A stretch of DNA of 64,000 bases from Exiguobacterium acetylicum DSM 20416 (GTDB taxonomy: Bacteria > Bacillota > Bacilli > Exiguobacteriales > Exiguobacteriaceae). Below, one piece after another: positions 45,417 through 54,787 of this stretch. The stretch lies in the NCBI RefSeq assembly GCF_000702605.1, contig NZ_JNIR01000001.1, positions 1,912,501 through 1,976,500 of the forward strand, in the 5' to 3' direction. Under the pieces are notes generated by a model. The model was not told the DNA's origin. It ran no database searches and saw nothing but the letters and a program-made list of their open reading frames with translations. The first letter of the stretch is position 1; every line of letters starts with the position of its first letter. The translations under genes were made by a program, and so were the position numbers.

Positions 45417-45656
45417 ATGCAAGTCGATTACACACCAAATCCGAATTCCGTCAAAATCACGCTCGAAGAACAGCGCTTCGGTGCTAAAAGTACGAGTGTC
45501 AAAAAAGAAGATACACCTGAAGATGCGTTGCTCGCATCATTGATCGCCCTCGATGGCATCGACAATCTGTTCGCTTACGGCGACTTCGTGACGGTTACGA
45601 AAGAACCAGAAGCAGAATGGAACGAACTGCTACCACGTATTGAAGCAAACATGTAA
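45417..45656 (+). CDS. NifU N-terminal-domain protein
   Basis: The 79-residue protein matches the Nfu/NifU N-terminal family (PF08712): YTPNPNSVKITL at the start and the later GIDNLFAYGDFVTVTK with a following Trp. There is no CxxC motif, so it does not by itself hold an Fe-S cluster by the NifU C-terminal route. Role unknown. The ATG at 45417 has AAAGGAGC upstream; an earlier in-frame start is less well placed. It is followed by a terminator. Confidence 0.78.
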   Translation: MQVDYTPNPNSVKITLEEQRFGAKSTSVKKEDTPEDALLASLIALDGIDNLFAYGDFVTVTKEPEAEWNELLPRIEANM

Positions 45657-45663
45657 AAAACAA

Positions 45664-45695
45664 GAAGACACCTGTTCCTGGACAGGTGTCTTTGT
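45664..45695 (+). terminator. Terminator after the NifU_N gene
   Basis: AAGACACCTGT pairs with ACAGGTGTCTT over TCCTGG, followed by TTTG. Confidence 0.8.
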
Positions 45696-45712
45696 TCAAG
45701 GAGCGATCACTG

Positions 45713-46507
45713 ATGCCAACCGTATCCATCATCATTCCGACGTACAATCGTCCTCGTGAATTAGCAGAAGCGCTAGAAGCGTTGACACGTCAACATTATC
45801 AAGACTTCGAAGTCATCGTCTTAAACAATAATGGAGACGATGTCTCAGCAGTGACGACTGCATATCAGGACCGTCTTCAACTGACCTATGTCGAGTTACC
45901 TGAAAACCATCATGTTCGTGCTCGAAATCATGGTGTCACGCTCGCTTCCGGTCGGTATATCTTACTTCATGATGACGATGACATCTTATTACCGAGTCAC
46001 CTCGAAGAAGCGGTCGGCGATCTCGAAGCTGGTGCCGATCTCACCTATACAGACGCGGAACTCTTTACGTACCGCTGGGAAGAGGATCACCGGATTGCAA
46101 TCGATTCTGAGCCATTCGCGTATCCGTACGATTCAGAGACGATTCGAGAAGACTCGACGTATATTCCGTCCGGGTCACTCTACCGTAAATCGCTCCACGA
46201 TCAACTCGGTCCGTTTGACGAGGACGTCTTCAACTACTGGGACTGGGACTGGATCTTACGCGTCGGCAAGGATCATTTAATACTGCACCCGGCGCGCGCG
46301 ACCGTCCTATATGCTTTCAATCCGTCGGGTAATCATGAATCCGCACGTCAGGATGCGGCGCGACGCGTCTTTTTTGAACGCCTCGTTGAAAAACACCAAC
46401 TTCCGACAACTGAAATGAAGAACTTTCATATCGTCCAGGCTGAGCGACGCGCACGATTGCGCCAGACCCGCCGTACCTTCAATGGTCAATTGACAGAAAG
46501 TGAGTGA
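45713..46507 (+). CDS. Family 2 glycosyltransferase
   Basis: The 264-residue protein is a GT-A family 2 glycosyltransferase. Visible parts are VSIIIPTYNRPRELAEAL at the N terminus, the nucleotide-binding acidic residue in LLHDDDDILLPSH (DDD at about residues 84-86), and the acceptor-region DWDWILRVG. No membrane segment is obvious. Substrate is unknown. AAGGAGCG lies upstream of the ATG at 45713. The yugG start follows in the same direction within a few bases. Confidence 0.75.
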   Translation: MPTVSIIIPTYNRPRELAEALEALTRQHYQDFEVIVLNNNGDDVSAVTTAYQDRLQLTYVELPENHHVRARNHGVTLASGRYILLHDDDDILLPSHLEEAVGDLEAGADLTYTDAELFTYRWEEDHRIAIDSEPFAYPYDSETIREDSTYIPSGSLYRKSLHDQLGPFDEDVFNYWDWDWILRVGKDHLILHPARATVLYAFNPSGNHESARQDAARRVFFERLVEKHQLPTTEMKNFHIVQAERRARLRQTRRTFNGQLTESE

Positions 46508-46511
46508 TCCC

Positions 46512-47009
46512 ATGTACACCGAAAAACAACTCGAATTATTAGCATTATTAACACAAAATGGTCCGATGGACGTGGACTTGCTTGCGCAAATGCTCGACTG
46601 GGAAGCGGCAGAAGTAGCAGCTTCCATAGAGACATTCAAACGCGACGGTGTCCTACTTGGTTACACCGCTGTCATCGACTGGCAAAAGATTCATGCCCAC
46701 CATGGTGTGACAGCTTTCATCGATGTCAAAGTCACACCGAAACGCGGACGCGGTTTTGACGAGGTAGCGGAGCGGATTCATCGTTTCCCGGAAGTGACGT
46801 CCCTTTATCTGATGTCGGGCGCATATGACTTACAAGTCGTACTTGATGGCAAATCGCTACAAGAAGTCTCTCAATTCGTCTCGGAAAAATTATCGACGCT
46901 CGACTCCGTCATCTCGACGACGACTCATTTCCGCTTGAAGACCTACAAGCACGATGGTGTTCTCTTCAGTCAGGATGATGACGACAAACGATTGAAGGTG
47001 TCTCCATGA
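46512..47009 (+). CDS. yugG: Lrp/AsnC-family regulator YugG
   Basis: The 165-residue protein has an N-terminal winged helix (residues 1-55) and a C-terminal RAM effector domain (about 65-140). DVKVTPKRGRGFDEVAERIHRFPEVTSLYLMSGAYDL is typical and is quoted only in part here. Lrp/AsnC proteins sense amino acids. The stop overlaps the aminotransferase ATG (ATGA), so the two genes are coupled, as in Bacillus subtilis yugG-yugH. The start is uncertain: ATG 46512 or an in-frame GTG at 46500. Confidence 0.85.
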   Translation: MYTEKQLELLALLTQNGPMDVDLLAQMLDWEAAEVAASIETFKRDGVLLGYTAVIDWQKIHAHHGVTAFIDVKVTPKRGRGFDEVAERIHRFPEVTSLYLMSGAYDLQVVLDGKSLQEVSQFVSEKLSTLDSVISTTTHFRLKTYKHDGVLFSQDDDDKRLKVSP

Positions 47010-48196
47010 AGTCTCTATCTGAACGTGTCGAACAGCTAGCCCCATCCGGCATCCGTCGTTTCTTTGATTTAGCAGGATCGATGGAGGACGTCATCTCCCT
47101 TGGTGTCGGCGAACCTGATTTCGTCACGCCATGGAATGTTCGCGAAGCGAGCTTCGCAGCACTCGAGCAAGGCTATACAGCGTATAGTGCGAACGCCGGT
47201 TTACTCGAGTTACGTCAGGAAATCGCACTCTATATGCAAGAAAAGTTCGCCATCTCCTATTCGACGACGGAAGAAATCATCGTCACGACCGGAGCTTCAG
47301 AAGGACTCGACCTTGCGTTTCGTAGTTTGATCAATCCAGGAGATGAAGTCATCGTCGTTGAACCGGCGTTCGTCTCGTATGCCCCTTTAATTGAACTCGC
47401 TGGAGGCATTCCTGTCGCCGCTGCGTGTCATGCAGAAGATGGTTTTGCGATTCAACCGGAAACGATCGAGCAATTGCTAACGGACAAGACGAAAGCGATC
47501 ATTTTCTGTTTCCCATCGAATCCGACGGGCTCGACGATGACACGCGATCAACTCGCCGATCTTGCACTACTCGTTCAAAAACATGATCTATACGTCATCA
47601 GTGACGAGATTTATGCCGAACTATCCTACGAAACGGAAGCAATCTGCTTTGCGACCCTTCCCGGAATGCGGGAGCGGACGATCATCATCAACGGTTTCTC
47701 GAAAGCCTTCGCGATGACAGGCTGGCGGCTCGGCTTCACTTGTGCACCACCTTCAATCACGCAATCGATGCTGAAGGTGCATCAATACGGGATGATGTGT
47801 GCCCCGACACTCGTTCAATTCGCGGGCATTGAAGCACTCCGTTCACGTCATAAGACGGTTCCTGACATGGTGACGAGTTATCGGCAACGCCGGAACTATT
47901 TCGTCAAGGCGTTAAACGATGCGGGTCTTCCGACACACTTACCCGGCGGTGCCTTCTATGCCTTCCCGTACATCGGTCATACTGGACTAACGAGTGAAGA
48001 GTTCGCGGAGCAATTGTTACTCGCTGAACGTGTCGCCGTCGTTCCAGGATCCGTCTTCGGAGCAAGTGGTGAGGGATATGTCCGAGCAAGTTACGCGAGT
48101 TCGATCGAACAACTCCAAGAAGCGATCGCACGGATTCAGCGCTTCATGAAAAAATGGCAGACTCAAGATGAGGCAACATCGTCTCATTCACATTAA
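47006..48196 (+). CDS. yugH: Class I/II aminotransferase YugH (PatA-like)
   Basis: The 396-residue PLP enzyme has LGVGEPDFVTPWN at the substrate-binding N terminus, FPSNPTGSTM (the conserved NPTG), VISDEIYAEL (Asp to PLP nitrogen), NGFSKAFAMTGWRLGF (Schiff-base Lys in SKAF) and a C-terminal Arg region in GYVRASYASS. The amino donor is unknown. It overlaps the yugG stop by four bases and may be under the control of yugG. A terminator shared with the MazG-like gene follows. Confidence 0.9.
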   Translation: MKSLSERVEQLAPSGIRRFFDLAGSMEDVISLGVGEPDFVTPWNVREASFAALEQGYTAYSANAGLLELRQEIALYMQEKFAISYSTTEEIIVTTGASEGLDLAFRSLINPGDEVIVVEPAFVSYAPLIELAGGIPVAAACHAEDGFAIQPETIEQLLTDKTKAIIFCFPSNPTGSTMTRDQLADLALLVQKHDLYVISDEIYAELSYETEAICFATLPGMRERTIIINGFSKAFAMTGWRLGFTCAPPSITQSMLKVHQYGMMCAPTLVQFAGIEALRSRHKTVPDMVTSYRQRRNYFVKALNDAGLPTHLPGGAFYAFPYIGHTGLTSEEFAEQLLLAERVAVVPGSVFGASGEGYVRASYASSIEQLQEAIARIQRFMKKWQTQDEATSSHSH

Positions 48197-48241
48197 AAAA
48201 TGATCCGCCTTGCTCCGAAAAGCAGGCGGATCATTTTTTAA
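48196..48241. terminator. Bidirectional terminator between yugH and MazG-like gene
   Basis: AAAAAATGATCCGCC pairs with GGCGGATCATTTTTT; convergent genes on both sides. Confidence 0.92.
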
Positions 48242-49125
48242 TCGATATAGAGAACAAGGAACATCCGATGGTCGTCTTCCGCATGATACGGTGAGATTGG
48301 ACCAAGTTGTGGTGCAAAGACTTCCAACCGATACGGTGAATTCTTGAAGTCAAGCGGTGTCCGCTCTTTGATCAAGCGTCCCATTTCGTCCGCTAGTTCT
48401 TTCACTTCAACTAAACTGCGCGAGCGTTCCATCGGTGCCTCGAAGACGAATGCCTCGATTCCTTCAGTCGGCGCACATCGGATGAAACGTCGGAGTGACG
48501 GTAATGCTGCTTCCATGTTGTCCTCTATCGTTTGGTTCTCCTCGTACACAGGGGCTCCCCAGAGGCGCACCTCACTTCCTGTCGCACTCCGGAAATGATC
48601 AATCGTCTCCTCCGTGATGGGATCACGCGTCAACGCGAAGCGTGTTTTATCCCGCTTCAGATTCTTCTCATTCGTCCGGTCGATTTCTGTCAGTAAATCA
48701 AGTTGAAGCGGTCGTGCTAGACGAAACAGTTCGCGTTGCAGACGTGCTAAGGAATGACCGATTGGAACAATCGTATCTTTCGCTTTCGGTGGCTTATCGC
48801 CTTCATATCCGTTCATGACACGTGCAACTTGCCCTGCCTCATGTACAAGTCGATAAAATGAACCGTCCTGATCGTCGTTTTCCGTACCGAGTGTCTCATG
48901 CTGTTTTGCAAGATTCGTCACGTATTGATTCGCAAGACAGGTTGAGATCATCAAGACGTCGACAAGTTCCGAACGCAGGACTTCTACATCATTTTGTTCT
49001 AGTGCTTCACCGACTTCTCCGACTTCCTCCGTCAGGCGTGCGAGACCAGATAACGGTCGAAAATAACCGCCGAGTGAGCGAATCGTCGCATCAACCTTTT
49101 GTTGCAGTGTCTTCATCTGTTCCAT
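48238..49125 (-). CDS. MazG-like NTP pyrophosphatase-domain protein with two helical domains and unknown C-terminus
   Basis: The 295-residue protein has a MazG-like all-alpha domain at residues about 1-65 (LTEEVGEVGEAL, ELVDVLMI: the EExxE and ELxD metal-binding patterns). A second helical segment at about 75-145 (LVHEAGQVARVMNGYEG, IGHSLARLQRELFRLA) looks like a diverged copy. The last 140 residues, from TRDPITEET, are not recognised. House-cleaning nucleotide hydrolysis is likely but unproven. ATG 49125 (GGAGGG) is chosen. It overlaps the upstream 61-residue gene. Confidence 0.62.
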   Translation of the reverse strand: MEQMKTLQQKVDATIRSLGGYFRPLSGLARLTEEVGEVGEALEQNDVEVLRSELVDVLMISTCLANQYVTNLAKQHETLGTENDDQDGSFYRLVHEAGQVARVMNGYEGDKPPKAKDTIVPIGHSLARLQRELFRLARPLQLDLLTEIDRTNEKNLKRDKTRFALTRDPITEETIDHFRSATGSEVRLWGAPVYEENQTIEDNMEAALPSLRRFIRCAPTEGIEAFVFEAPMERSRSLVEVKELADEMGRLIKERTPLDFKNSPYRLEVFAPQLGPISPYHAEDDHRMFLVLYID

Positions 49126-49276
49126 CTGTCTGACCCTCCACGGTTGCTTGGCGTACGCGCATTTCTGTCTCCTGTTTAACGTGTTGCGCAAACGCCTGAT
49201 TTTTCTTCCATTCCCGGATTCCGACAGATGTCGCAGCAATCAATGCAGCAATTAGTCCGATTTCTCTTTTACGCAT
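49091..49276 (-). CDS. Small single-helix membrane protein
   Basis: The 61-residue protein has an N-terminal membrane helix (residues about 6-18) and an acidic/basic cytoplasmic tail. AGGAGG precedes the ATG. Its 3' end overlaps the start of the MazG-like gene by 35 bases, so the two are co-translated. Function is unknown; I do not recognise a family. Confidence 0.55.
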   Translation of the reverse strand: MRKREIGLIAALIAATSVGIREWKKNQAFAQHVKQETEMRVRQATVEGQTDGTDEDTATKG

Positions 49277-49369
49277 CGAGATCTCCTCCTTTTGAATGAC
49301 TCGTAATCTACCTAAACATGATATGATGATATCAATAAATTATACATAATCCAGTAAGAGGTGTTGCTT

Positions 49370-50494
49370 GTGTCGACTGAACGTCTTTGGCAAATGGCCC
49401 GGTTCCTGACGGTGATCTTCGCCTTCTTAATTGGTGGATGGTTACTCATCCGCCTCTCGTCCATCTTGTATCCATTCGTCTTTGCGTTTCTACTTGCCCT
49501 TTTCAGCCGACCGCTCGTTGATTTCTTCCAAAAGCGGTTACGGATCAATCGCGGATGGGGTGCGTTGTTATCGATCATTTTGATCAGTGGCTTATTGGTT
49601 GGTTCGCTCGCCTTGATCATCATGCAGTTAATACGTGGTCTTGTGTTCGTCGCGAATCAATTACCGGCGCAAATCCAAGAATTGAGCCTGTATTTTCAAA
49701 AGCTGTACAACGAAAAACTGGCACCCATCTGGAACGATGCTTCTGAAGCCTTACGCTCACTGGAACCATCGCAACAAAATACGGTTCAAAACAGTATCCA
49801 ATCGCTCGGTAGTTCACTTGCGAGTGCGATTGGCGAAGGATCAAAAAGTATCGCCATGATGTTGCAGACGATCCTTGCGACATTACCATCGATTGCATTG
49901 ATTTTCGTCATCGTCTTACTTGCCTGGTTTTTCATCGCAAAAGATTGGCACCGGTACGAGATGCGATTGAAACGTTATGAGATGCTTCCCTGGTTCGCTC
50001 GTTTCGAGTCGGTCTTCCTGAGCTTACGGTCCGCCTTATTCGGCTATCTCAAAGCACAGCTCACCTTGATCACAATCACGTTCTTCATCGTCTTGATCGG
50101 TTTGTTCATCATTGGTGTCGAGCATCCGTTTGCAATTGCTTTTATTGCTGCCTTTTTTGATATTTTACCGTATCTCGGTACCGGTTCCGTCTTCCTGCCT
50201 TGGATCACCTACTCGATCATCACGGGCGATACGACACTTGCGATCGGACTCGGTATTCTCTACGCTCTCGTCATTCTTCAACGCAACATTATGGAACCGA
50301 AGATCGTCGGTGACAATATCGGGATTCAACCGATCACGGCATTGATCGCGCTGTTCGTCGGGATCAAATTCTTCGGTGTCTTCGGACTGATTCTCGGACC
50401 ATTGATCGCTGTCATCTTAAAAGCACTCTACAACGCCCAGATTTTCCATTATATCTGGGACTTCGTCAAAGGATCACCCACACCATTTCGGTGA
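49370..50494 (+). CDS. ytvI: AI-2E/YtvI-family transporter
   Basis: The 374-residue protein has about eight membrane helices and fits the AI-2E transporter superfamily (AI2E_transport). FLIGGWLLIRLSSILYPFVF and later VVILGALI-like helices, with the conserved IVGDNIGIQPITALIALFVG near residues 313-332, place it close to YtvI. YtvI in spore formers is a sporulation membrane protein; in this window no sporulation genes adjoin it. The start is GTG at 49370, six bases from an AGAGGTG site. Its last codons overlap the opposite DUF429 gene. Confidence 0.82.
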   Translation: MSTERLWQMARFLTVIFAFLIGGWLLIRLSSILYPFVFAFLLALFSRPLVDFFQKRLRINRGWGALLSIILISGLLVGSLALIIMQLIRGLVFVANQLPAQIQELSLYFQKLYNEKLAPIWNDASEALRSLEPSQQNTVQNSIQSLGSSLASAIGEGSKSIAMMLQTILATLPSIALIFVIVLLAWFFIAKDWHRYEMRLKRYEMLPWFARFESVFLSLRSALFGYLKAQLTLITITFFIVLIGLFIIGVEHPFAIAFIAAFFDILPYLGTGSVFLPWITYSIITGDTTLAIGLGILYALVILQRNIMEPKIVGDNIGIQPITALIALFVGIKFFGVFGLILGPLIAVILKALYNAQIFHYIWDFVKGSPTPFR

Positions 50495-50507
50495 GGGTGA
50501 TTTTTTT
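50473..50507 (+). terminator. Terminator overlapping the ytvI stop
   Basis: ATCACCC-ACC pairs with GGT-GGGTGAT over ATTTC, then a T run. It includes the last coding bases of both ytvI and the opposite DUF429 gene. Confidence 0.8.
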
Positions 50508-51142
50508 GGTACAGCCGCATGTAACGGATATCCTTCCGTATCCACTGGTCGACTCGCCGGCAAGTAATCACATGGAAAACGGGCACCTGTCGCAAGCAGA
50601 CAAGCGTCGAGCCAATCATCGATCGCAACATGCGGCTGACGCTGTTCCCAAAGCGGAGGGCAATCAAAACGCTCGAGCAATTCAATCCGTTCCGCGACGC
50701 CTTCCATCGTCTTCTTTGAAAAGCGTGCCGGATGACCGGCGAGTCGCGCGAAACAGACTTCCGGATGTGCTTCGATCATCTCCGTTCGATATACGCTGCG
50801 GACTTCTCGGATTTTCGGTAATAGGTACCAGGCTTGTTTCGAAAGCCCGATCCCCGCATGTTGTTTGGCTAAATCATTTGCTTCCATATAGGTAGAAGCT
50901 GTCAGCGCACTAAGGAACGGTGCATTAAAGACACTGCTCGTCCGCCCAGGTCGTAGTTCCTGTCGCAATAACTGATCCGTTTCGCGTCGTCCTTCCGTTA
51001 AACCAATCGGCATGTCGATCCAAATCCGGTCAGCTCTAGGAATATTTGCAAGCGTCGGTTCGACCGATCCCGTGTAACGACCGTTTTCGTACACAACGAC
51101 GACCCACCCCGCCTTTGCTGCATCAATCCCGATGACGTGCAT
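50474..51142 (-). CDS. DUF429 family protein (RNase H-like predicted nuclease)
   Basis: The 222-residue protein belongs to DUF429, a family predicted to have an RNase H-like fold. Visible acidic residues are the Asp in IGIDAAKAGWVVV (residues 4-16), the Asp in RIWIDMPIGL (about 38-47) and Glu/Asp in MIEAHPEVCF and DDWLDACLLA. Nuclease activity is a structural prediction only. ATG 51142 (GGGAGAAG site) overlaps the upstream 56-residue gene by 20 bases, and its last 21 bases overlap the convergent ytvI gene. The longer frame 5' of this start is not supported. Confidence 0.78.
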   Translation of the reverse strand: MHVIGIDAAKAGWVVVVYENGRYTGSVEPTLANIPRADRIWIDMPIGLTEGRRETDQLLRQELRPGRTSSVFNAPFLSALTASTYMEANDLAKQHAGIGLSKQAWYLLPKIREVRSVYRTEMIEAHPEVCFARLAGHPARFSKKTMEGVAERIELLERFDCPPLWEQRQPHVAIDDWLDACLLATGARFPCDYLPASRPVDTEGYPLHAAVPKKSPSPKWCG

Positions 51143-51293
51143 TCGTCTTCTCCCGGAAAGAACGCAGTAGTGATAAGACGGTGAAGATGCCGATGAACGT
51201 CGCGAGACCGAGCGATAAGCGGTCGCGCGCATCCAAGTACCAGACGACGGCAAGAATCGTCAACAAGACACCGAGTAAATTCCAACGTCTCAT
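51123..51293 (-). CDS. 56-residue membrane protein coupled to pepA
   Basis: A reading frame of 56 codons starts at ATG 51293, overlapping the pepA stop in an ATGA arrangement, and ends in TGA at 51123-51125, 20 bases into the DUF429 gene. The protein begins MRRWNLLGVLLTILAVVWYL and has a second hydrophobic segment LGLATFIGIFTVLSLL, then a basic tail. Two membrane helices are likely. Overlaps at both ends suggest pepA, this gene and DUF429 form one translationally coupled operon. Function unknown. Confidence 0.7.
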   Translation of the reverse strand: MRRWNLLGVLLTILAVVWYLDARDRLSLGLATFIGIFTVLSLLRSFREKTNARHRD

Positions 51294-52702
51294 TTTTCTT
51301 GCTCGACGAACCGGTACAGACTACGGACCATAACGCCCGTTGCTCCTTTAGGACCGATCTCGGACGCTTGATTCTGTTCCGACGTTCCTGCGATATCGAG
51401 ATGTAACCATGGTGTATCACCGACGAATTCACCGACGAACGCACCACCGAAGATCATGTGTCCCATGCGTCCCGGTGAGTTGTTCAAGTCTGCGACTTCC
51501 GAACGGCGGACTTGTTTAATGAAGGCATCGACATACGGCATTTGCCAAATCATCTCATTCGTCTCTTTCGTCACCTGTTCAAACCGTTCGTAAAGTGACG
51601 CATCATTCGTCAACGCACCCGTGATCTCTGTTCCAAGCGCAACAAGGACACCACCTGTCAAAGTCGCAAGATCAATGATCGCTTTTGGCTGATACTCTTT
51701 GACGTACGTGACCGCATCTGCGAGGACAAGCCGTCCTTCCGCATCCGTGTTCAAGACCTCAATCGTTTTTCCTGCCATCGATGTGATGACGTCGTCCGGC
51801 TTGAAGGCATCCCCGGAAATCATGTTGTCTGTTGCTGGAATGACACCGATGACGTGAACATCTGGCTTCAGCTGACCGAGTGCTTCGAACAGACCGAGAA
51901 CCGCTGCTGCTCCCCCCATGTCGCCTTTCATTCCGACGATTCCGTCTTTCGGTTTGATGGAATAACCACCTGTATCGAATGTGACGCCTTTTCCGACGAC
52001 CGCGATTGGTGCTTCTGCTGAACCTTTATATTCAAGGACGATCAATTTCGGTGGAATGACGGATCCTTGGTTGACCGCAAGCAAGGCGCCCATCCCGAGT
52101 GCTTCCATCTCTTCCTTATCGATGATCCGGAGATCATGCCCATGACGCTCCGCGATGAAACGGGCTTCGTCCGCAAGTGCTGGCGCTGTCAAGAGATTCC
52201 CTGGCATCGTTACGAGACGACGCGCTAAGTTCGTCGCTTCAGCCAAGACTGTCCCGCGGCGTACTGCTTCTTCCTCTTCAGGTAAGACCGTCAGTTGTAA
52301 CGTATATGCTTTAGAAGGCGACGTCTTATAATGCTTGACCTCATATGTAGCGAGGGTAAATGTCTCGGCAATCAGTTCGACCGGTTGTCCTGGGAATGTC
52401 GTCGCATCAACTGTGACATGTTCTAAGCGACGTGCTTTAACATGTTGTGCTGCTTTTCCGAGTAAGCGACGCAAATCATCTTGCGAAAGCTGATCGACTT
52501 TCCCGAGGCCGACGAACAAGACACGTGCCACGTCTCCCGATAATGTCGGCAACAGTCGGAGTTCTCCGCGTTTCGTTGAGATATCACCTTGACGGACCCA
52601 CTCTTCTAATTTGTCACCATACAGTGCCTGTAACCGTTCATCGAGCGGTTGATTTCCTGAAATCCCGACAACGAGTACATCTACGGATTGATTCGTTTGC
52701 AT
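51290..52702 (-). CDS. pepA: Leucyl aminopeptidase (M17)
   Basis: The 470-residue protein is a cytosolic di-zinc aminopeptidase of family M17. The motif NTDAEGRLVLADA (about residues 317-329), the metal and substrate Lys in GKGVTFDTGGYSIKPK (about 234-249) and the Asp in MKGDMGGAA are visible. It removes N-terminal residues during peptide turnover. It begins at ATG 52702 with AAGGGGG upstream and is coupled to a 56-residue membrane protein gene. Confidence 0.94.
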   Translation of the reverse strand: MQTNQSVDVLVVGISGNQPLDERLQALYGDKLEEWVRQGDISTKRGELRLLPTLSGDVARVLFVGLGKVDQLSQDDLRRLLGKAAQHVKARRLEHVTVDATTFPGQPVELIAETFTLATYEVKHYKTSPSKAYTLQLTVLPEEEEAVRRGTVLAEATNLARRLVTMPGNLLTAPALADEARFIAERHGHDLRIIDKEEMEALGMGALLAVNQGSVIPPKLIVLEYKGSAEAPIAVVGKGVTFDTGGYSIKPKDGIVGMKGDMGGAAAVLGLFEALGQLKPDVHVIGVIPATDNMISGDAFKPDDVITSMAGKTIEVLNTDAEGRLVLADAVTYVKEYQPKAIIDLATLTGGVLVALGTEITGALTNDASLYERFEQVTKETNEMIWQMPYVDAFIKQVRRSEVADLNNSPGRMGHMIFGGAFVGEFVGDTPWLHLDIAGTSEQNQASEIGPKGATGVMVRSLYRFVEQEK

Positions 52703-52781
52703 ATAAAACTCCCCCTTTGACTAGTATCTATTAGTATGAAGTGTTTTCAGTCATTTTCCAACTGATAGCCTCTCGACCGAC

Positions 52782-52796
52782 CGCAAACGCTTTCAA
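52782..52796 (-). promoter_or_regulatory. cre-like site in the pepA-ptsI gap
   Basis: On the minus strand TTGAAAGCGTTTGCG matches WTGNAANCGNWNNCW at 14 of 15 positions. It lies in the divergent intergenic stretch. The remainder of 52703-53055 contains no reading frame I believe; a promoter for ptsI was not placed. Confidence 0.45.
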
Positions 52797-53055
52797 TACT
52801 TCTGTTCGACAATTTGTCGAAATGCTTGGTTTCAAACAATTGTTGCCCGTTTCACAATATGATAGGATTAAACGGGTGAAATGTTGAGACACTTCAAGAA
52901 ACGATGCGTTTGCTGTTCCGAGAAATGTCTACGTTTTCATTCAAGGGAGAGTGCGCAGAAGGCTCGTTAAGAGAGAGGCGTTTATGGGTATCTATAGATA
53001 GCTAAGAAACGAAGTCATCGCGTTAAAAAAACTTACTGAAAAGAGGGTAATGCAC

Positions 53056-54780
53056 ATGGCACAACATATCAAGGGAATTGGCGCTTCTGCAGGGATCGCG
53101 ATTGCAAAGGCATTCGTGATGGAAACACCGGTCTTTGAGATTCCATCGCACAAAATCGAGGATGCAGCTGCGGAAAAAGAACGTTTCCAAGCAGCGATCG
53201 CAAAATCGAAGACGGAACTCGAAGTCATTCGTGAAAATACCTTACAAGAATTAGGTCCAGATAAAGCGGAGATCTTCTCGGCTCACCTTCTCATCTTAGA
53301 AGATCCGGAAATCGTCAGTCAGGTGAACGCAAAAATCGAGGATGAGCAAGCAAATGCTGCAAAAGCACTCGATGAAGTCGCAAACATGATGGTCATGATT
53401 TTCGAATCAATGGATAACGAATACATGCGCGAACGTGCAGCAGACGTTCGTGATGTCACGAAACGGACGATGGCTCACCTTCTCGGTATCACGTTCGTCA
53501 CTCCAGCTCAAATCAACGAAGAAGTCATCATCATCGCAGAAGACTTGACTCCTTCAGATACAGCTCAATTGAACCGTAAATATGCTAAAGGTTTCGCAAC
53601 GAACATTGGTGGCCGGACATCGCACTCTGCCATCATGTCACGTTCACTCGAAATCCCAGCAGTCGTCGGAACAAAAGTTGTTTTAACGGACGTTAAACAC
53701 GGCGACCTTCTCATCCTTGATGGTGCTGAAGGTGACGTCATCGTCAACCCAAGCGAAGAGCAAGTAGCTGAGTATGAAGCAAAACGCGCAGCATACATCG
53801 CACAAAAAGAAGAGTGGAAAAAACTCAAGAACAAAAAAACAATGACGGCTGACGGTCATCACGTCGAGCTCGCTGCAAACATCGGTACACCAAACGATGT
53901 CAAAGGCGTTCTTGAGAACGGTGCAGAAGCAGTCGGTCTCTACCGTACGGAATTCCTCTACATGGATGCAGAGACATTCCCAACGGAAGACGAGCAGTTC
54001 ACAGCTTACAAAACAGTTCTCGAATCAATGGGCGATAAAAAAGTCGTCATCCGGACACTCGATATCGGTGGCGATAAAGAATTGTCGTACCTTGATCTCC
54101 CACACGAGATGAACCCGTTCCTCGGTTACCGTGCGATCCGTCTCTGTCTCGATCAAACAGACTTGTTCCGTACGCAATTACGCGCACTTCTTCGTGCGAG
54201 CGCATACGGTAAACTTGCTGTCATGTTCCCGATGATCGCAACGATCGAAGAGTTCCGTGCTGCAAAAGCACTTCTCCTTGAAGAAAAAGCAAACCTCCAA
54301 GCTGAAGGCGTCACTGTATCGGAAGACATCGAAGTCGGTATGATGGTCGAAATCCCAGCAACAGCGGTCATGGCTCGTCAGTTCGCAAAAGAAGTCGATT
54401 TCTTCTCAGTCGGAACGAACGATTTGATTCAATACACGATGGCAGCAGACCGGATGAACGAAAAAGTATCATACCTGTACCAACCGTTCAACCCAGCGAT
54501 CTTGAACCTTTTGAACAACGTCATCACTGAAGCACACAAAGCAGGCAAATGGGTCGGCATGTGTGGTGAGATGGCAGGAGAAGAATTGGCACTCCCGATC
54601 CTTCTTGGTCTTGGTCTTGATGAGTTCTCGATGTCAGCATCATCTGTCCTTCGCGCACGCAGCTTGATGACACGCCTCAACAAATCAGAGTGTGAAGCAA
54701 TCGTCGAGCAAGTACTCGATATGGATACGGCAGAAGAAGTCGTTGACTTCCTCAGCACGACATTCGACATCAAAAAATAA
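53056..54780 (+). CDS. ptsI: PTS enzyme I
   Basis: The 574-residue protein is enzyme I of the phosphotransferase system, which takes phosphate from phosphoenolpyruvate and passes it to HPr. The active His is in [15 protein letters not shown] (about residues 184-198), the PEP-binding domain includes [10 protein letters not shown] and [15 protein letters not shown], and the Cys is in [14 protein letters not shown] 53056 with GAGGG eight bases upstream is preferred over an ATG two codons earlier. No ptsH gene adjoins it. Confidence 0.95.
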   Translation: MAQHIKGIGASAGIAIAKAFVMETPVFEIPSHKIEDAAAEKERFQAAIAKSKTELEVIRENTLQELGPDKAEIFSAHLLILEDPEIVSQVNAKIEDEQANAAKALDEVANMMVMIFESMDNEYMRERAADVRDVTKRTMAHLLGITFVTPAQINEEVIIIAEDLTPSDTAQLNRKYAKGFATNIGGRTSHSAIMSRSLEIPAVVGTKVVLTDVKHGDLLILDGAEGDVIVNPSEEQVAEYEAKRAAYIAQKEEWKKLKNKKTMTADGHHVELAANIGTPNDVKGVLENGAEAVGLYRTEFLYMDAETFPTEDEQFTAYKTVLESMGDKKVVIRTLDIGGDKELSYLDLPHEMNPFLGYRAIRLCLDQTDLFRTQLRALLRASAYGKLAVMFPMIATIEEFRAAKALLLEEKANLQAEGVTVSEDIEVGMMVEIPATAVMARQFAKEVDFFSVGTNDLIQYTMAADRMNEKVSYLYQPFNPAILNLLNNVITEAHKAGKWVGMCGEMAGEELALPILLGLGLDEFSMSASSVLRARSLMTRLNKSECEAIVEQVLDMDTAEEVVDFLSTTFDIKK

Positions 54781-54787
54781 GTTTTGT

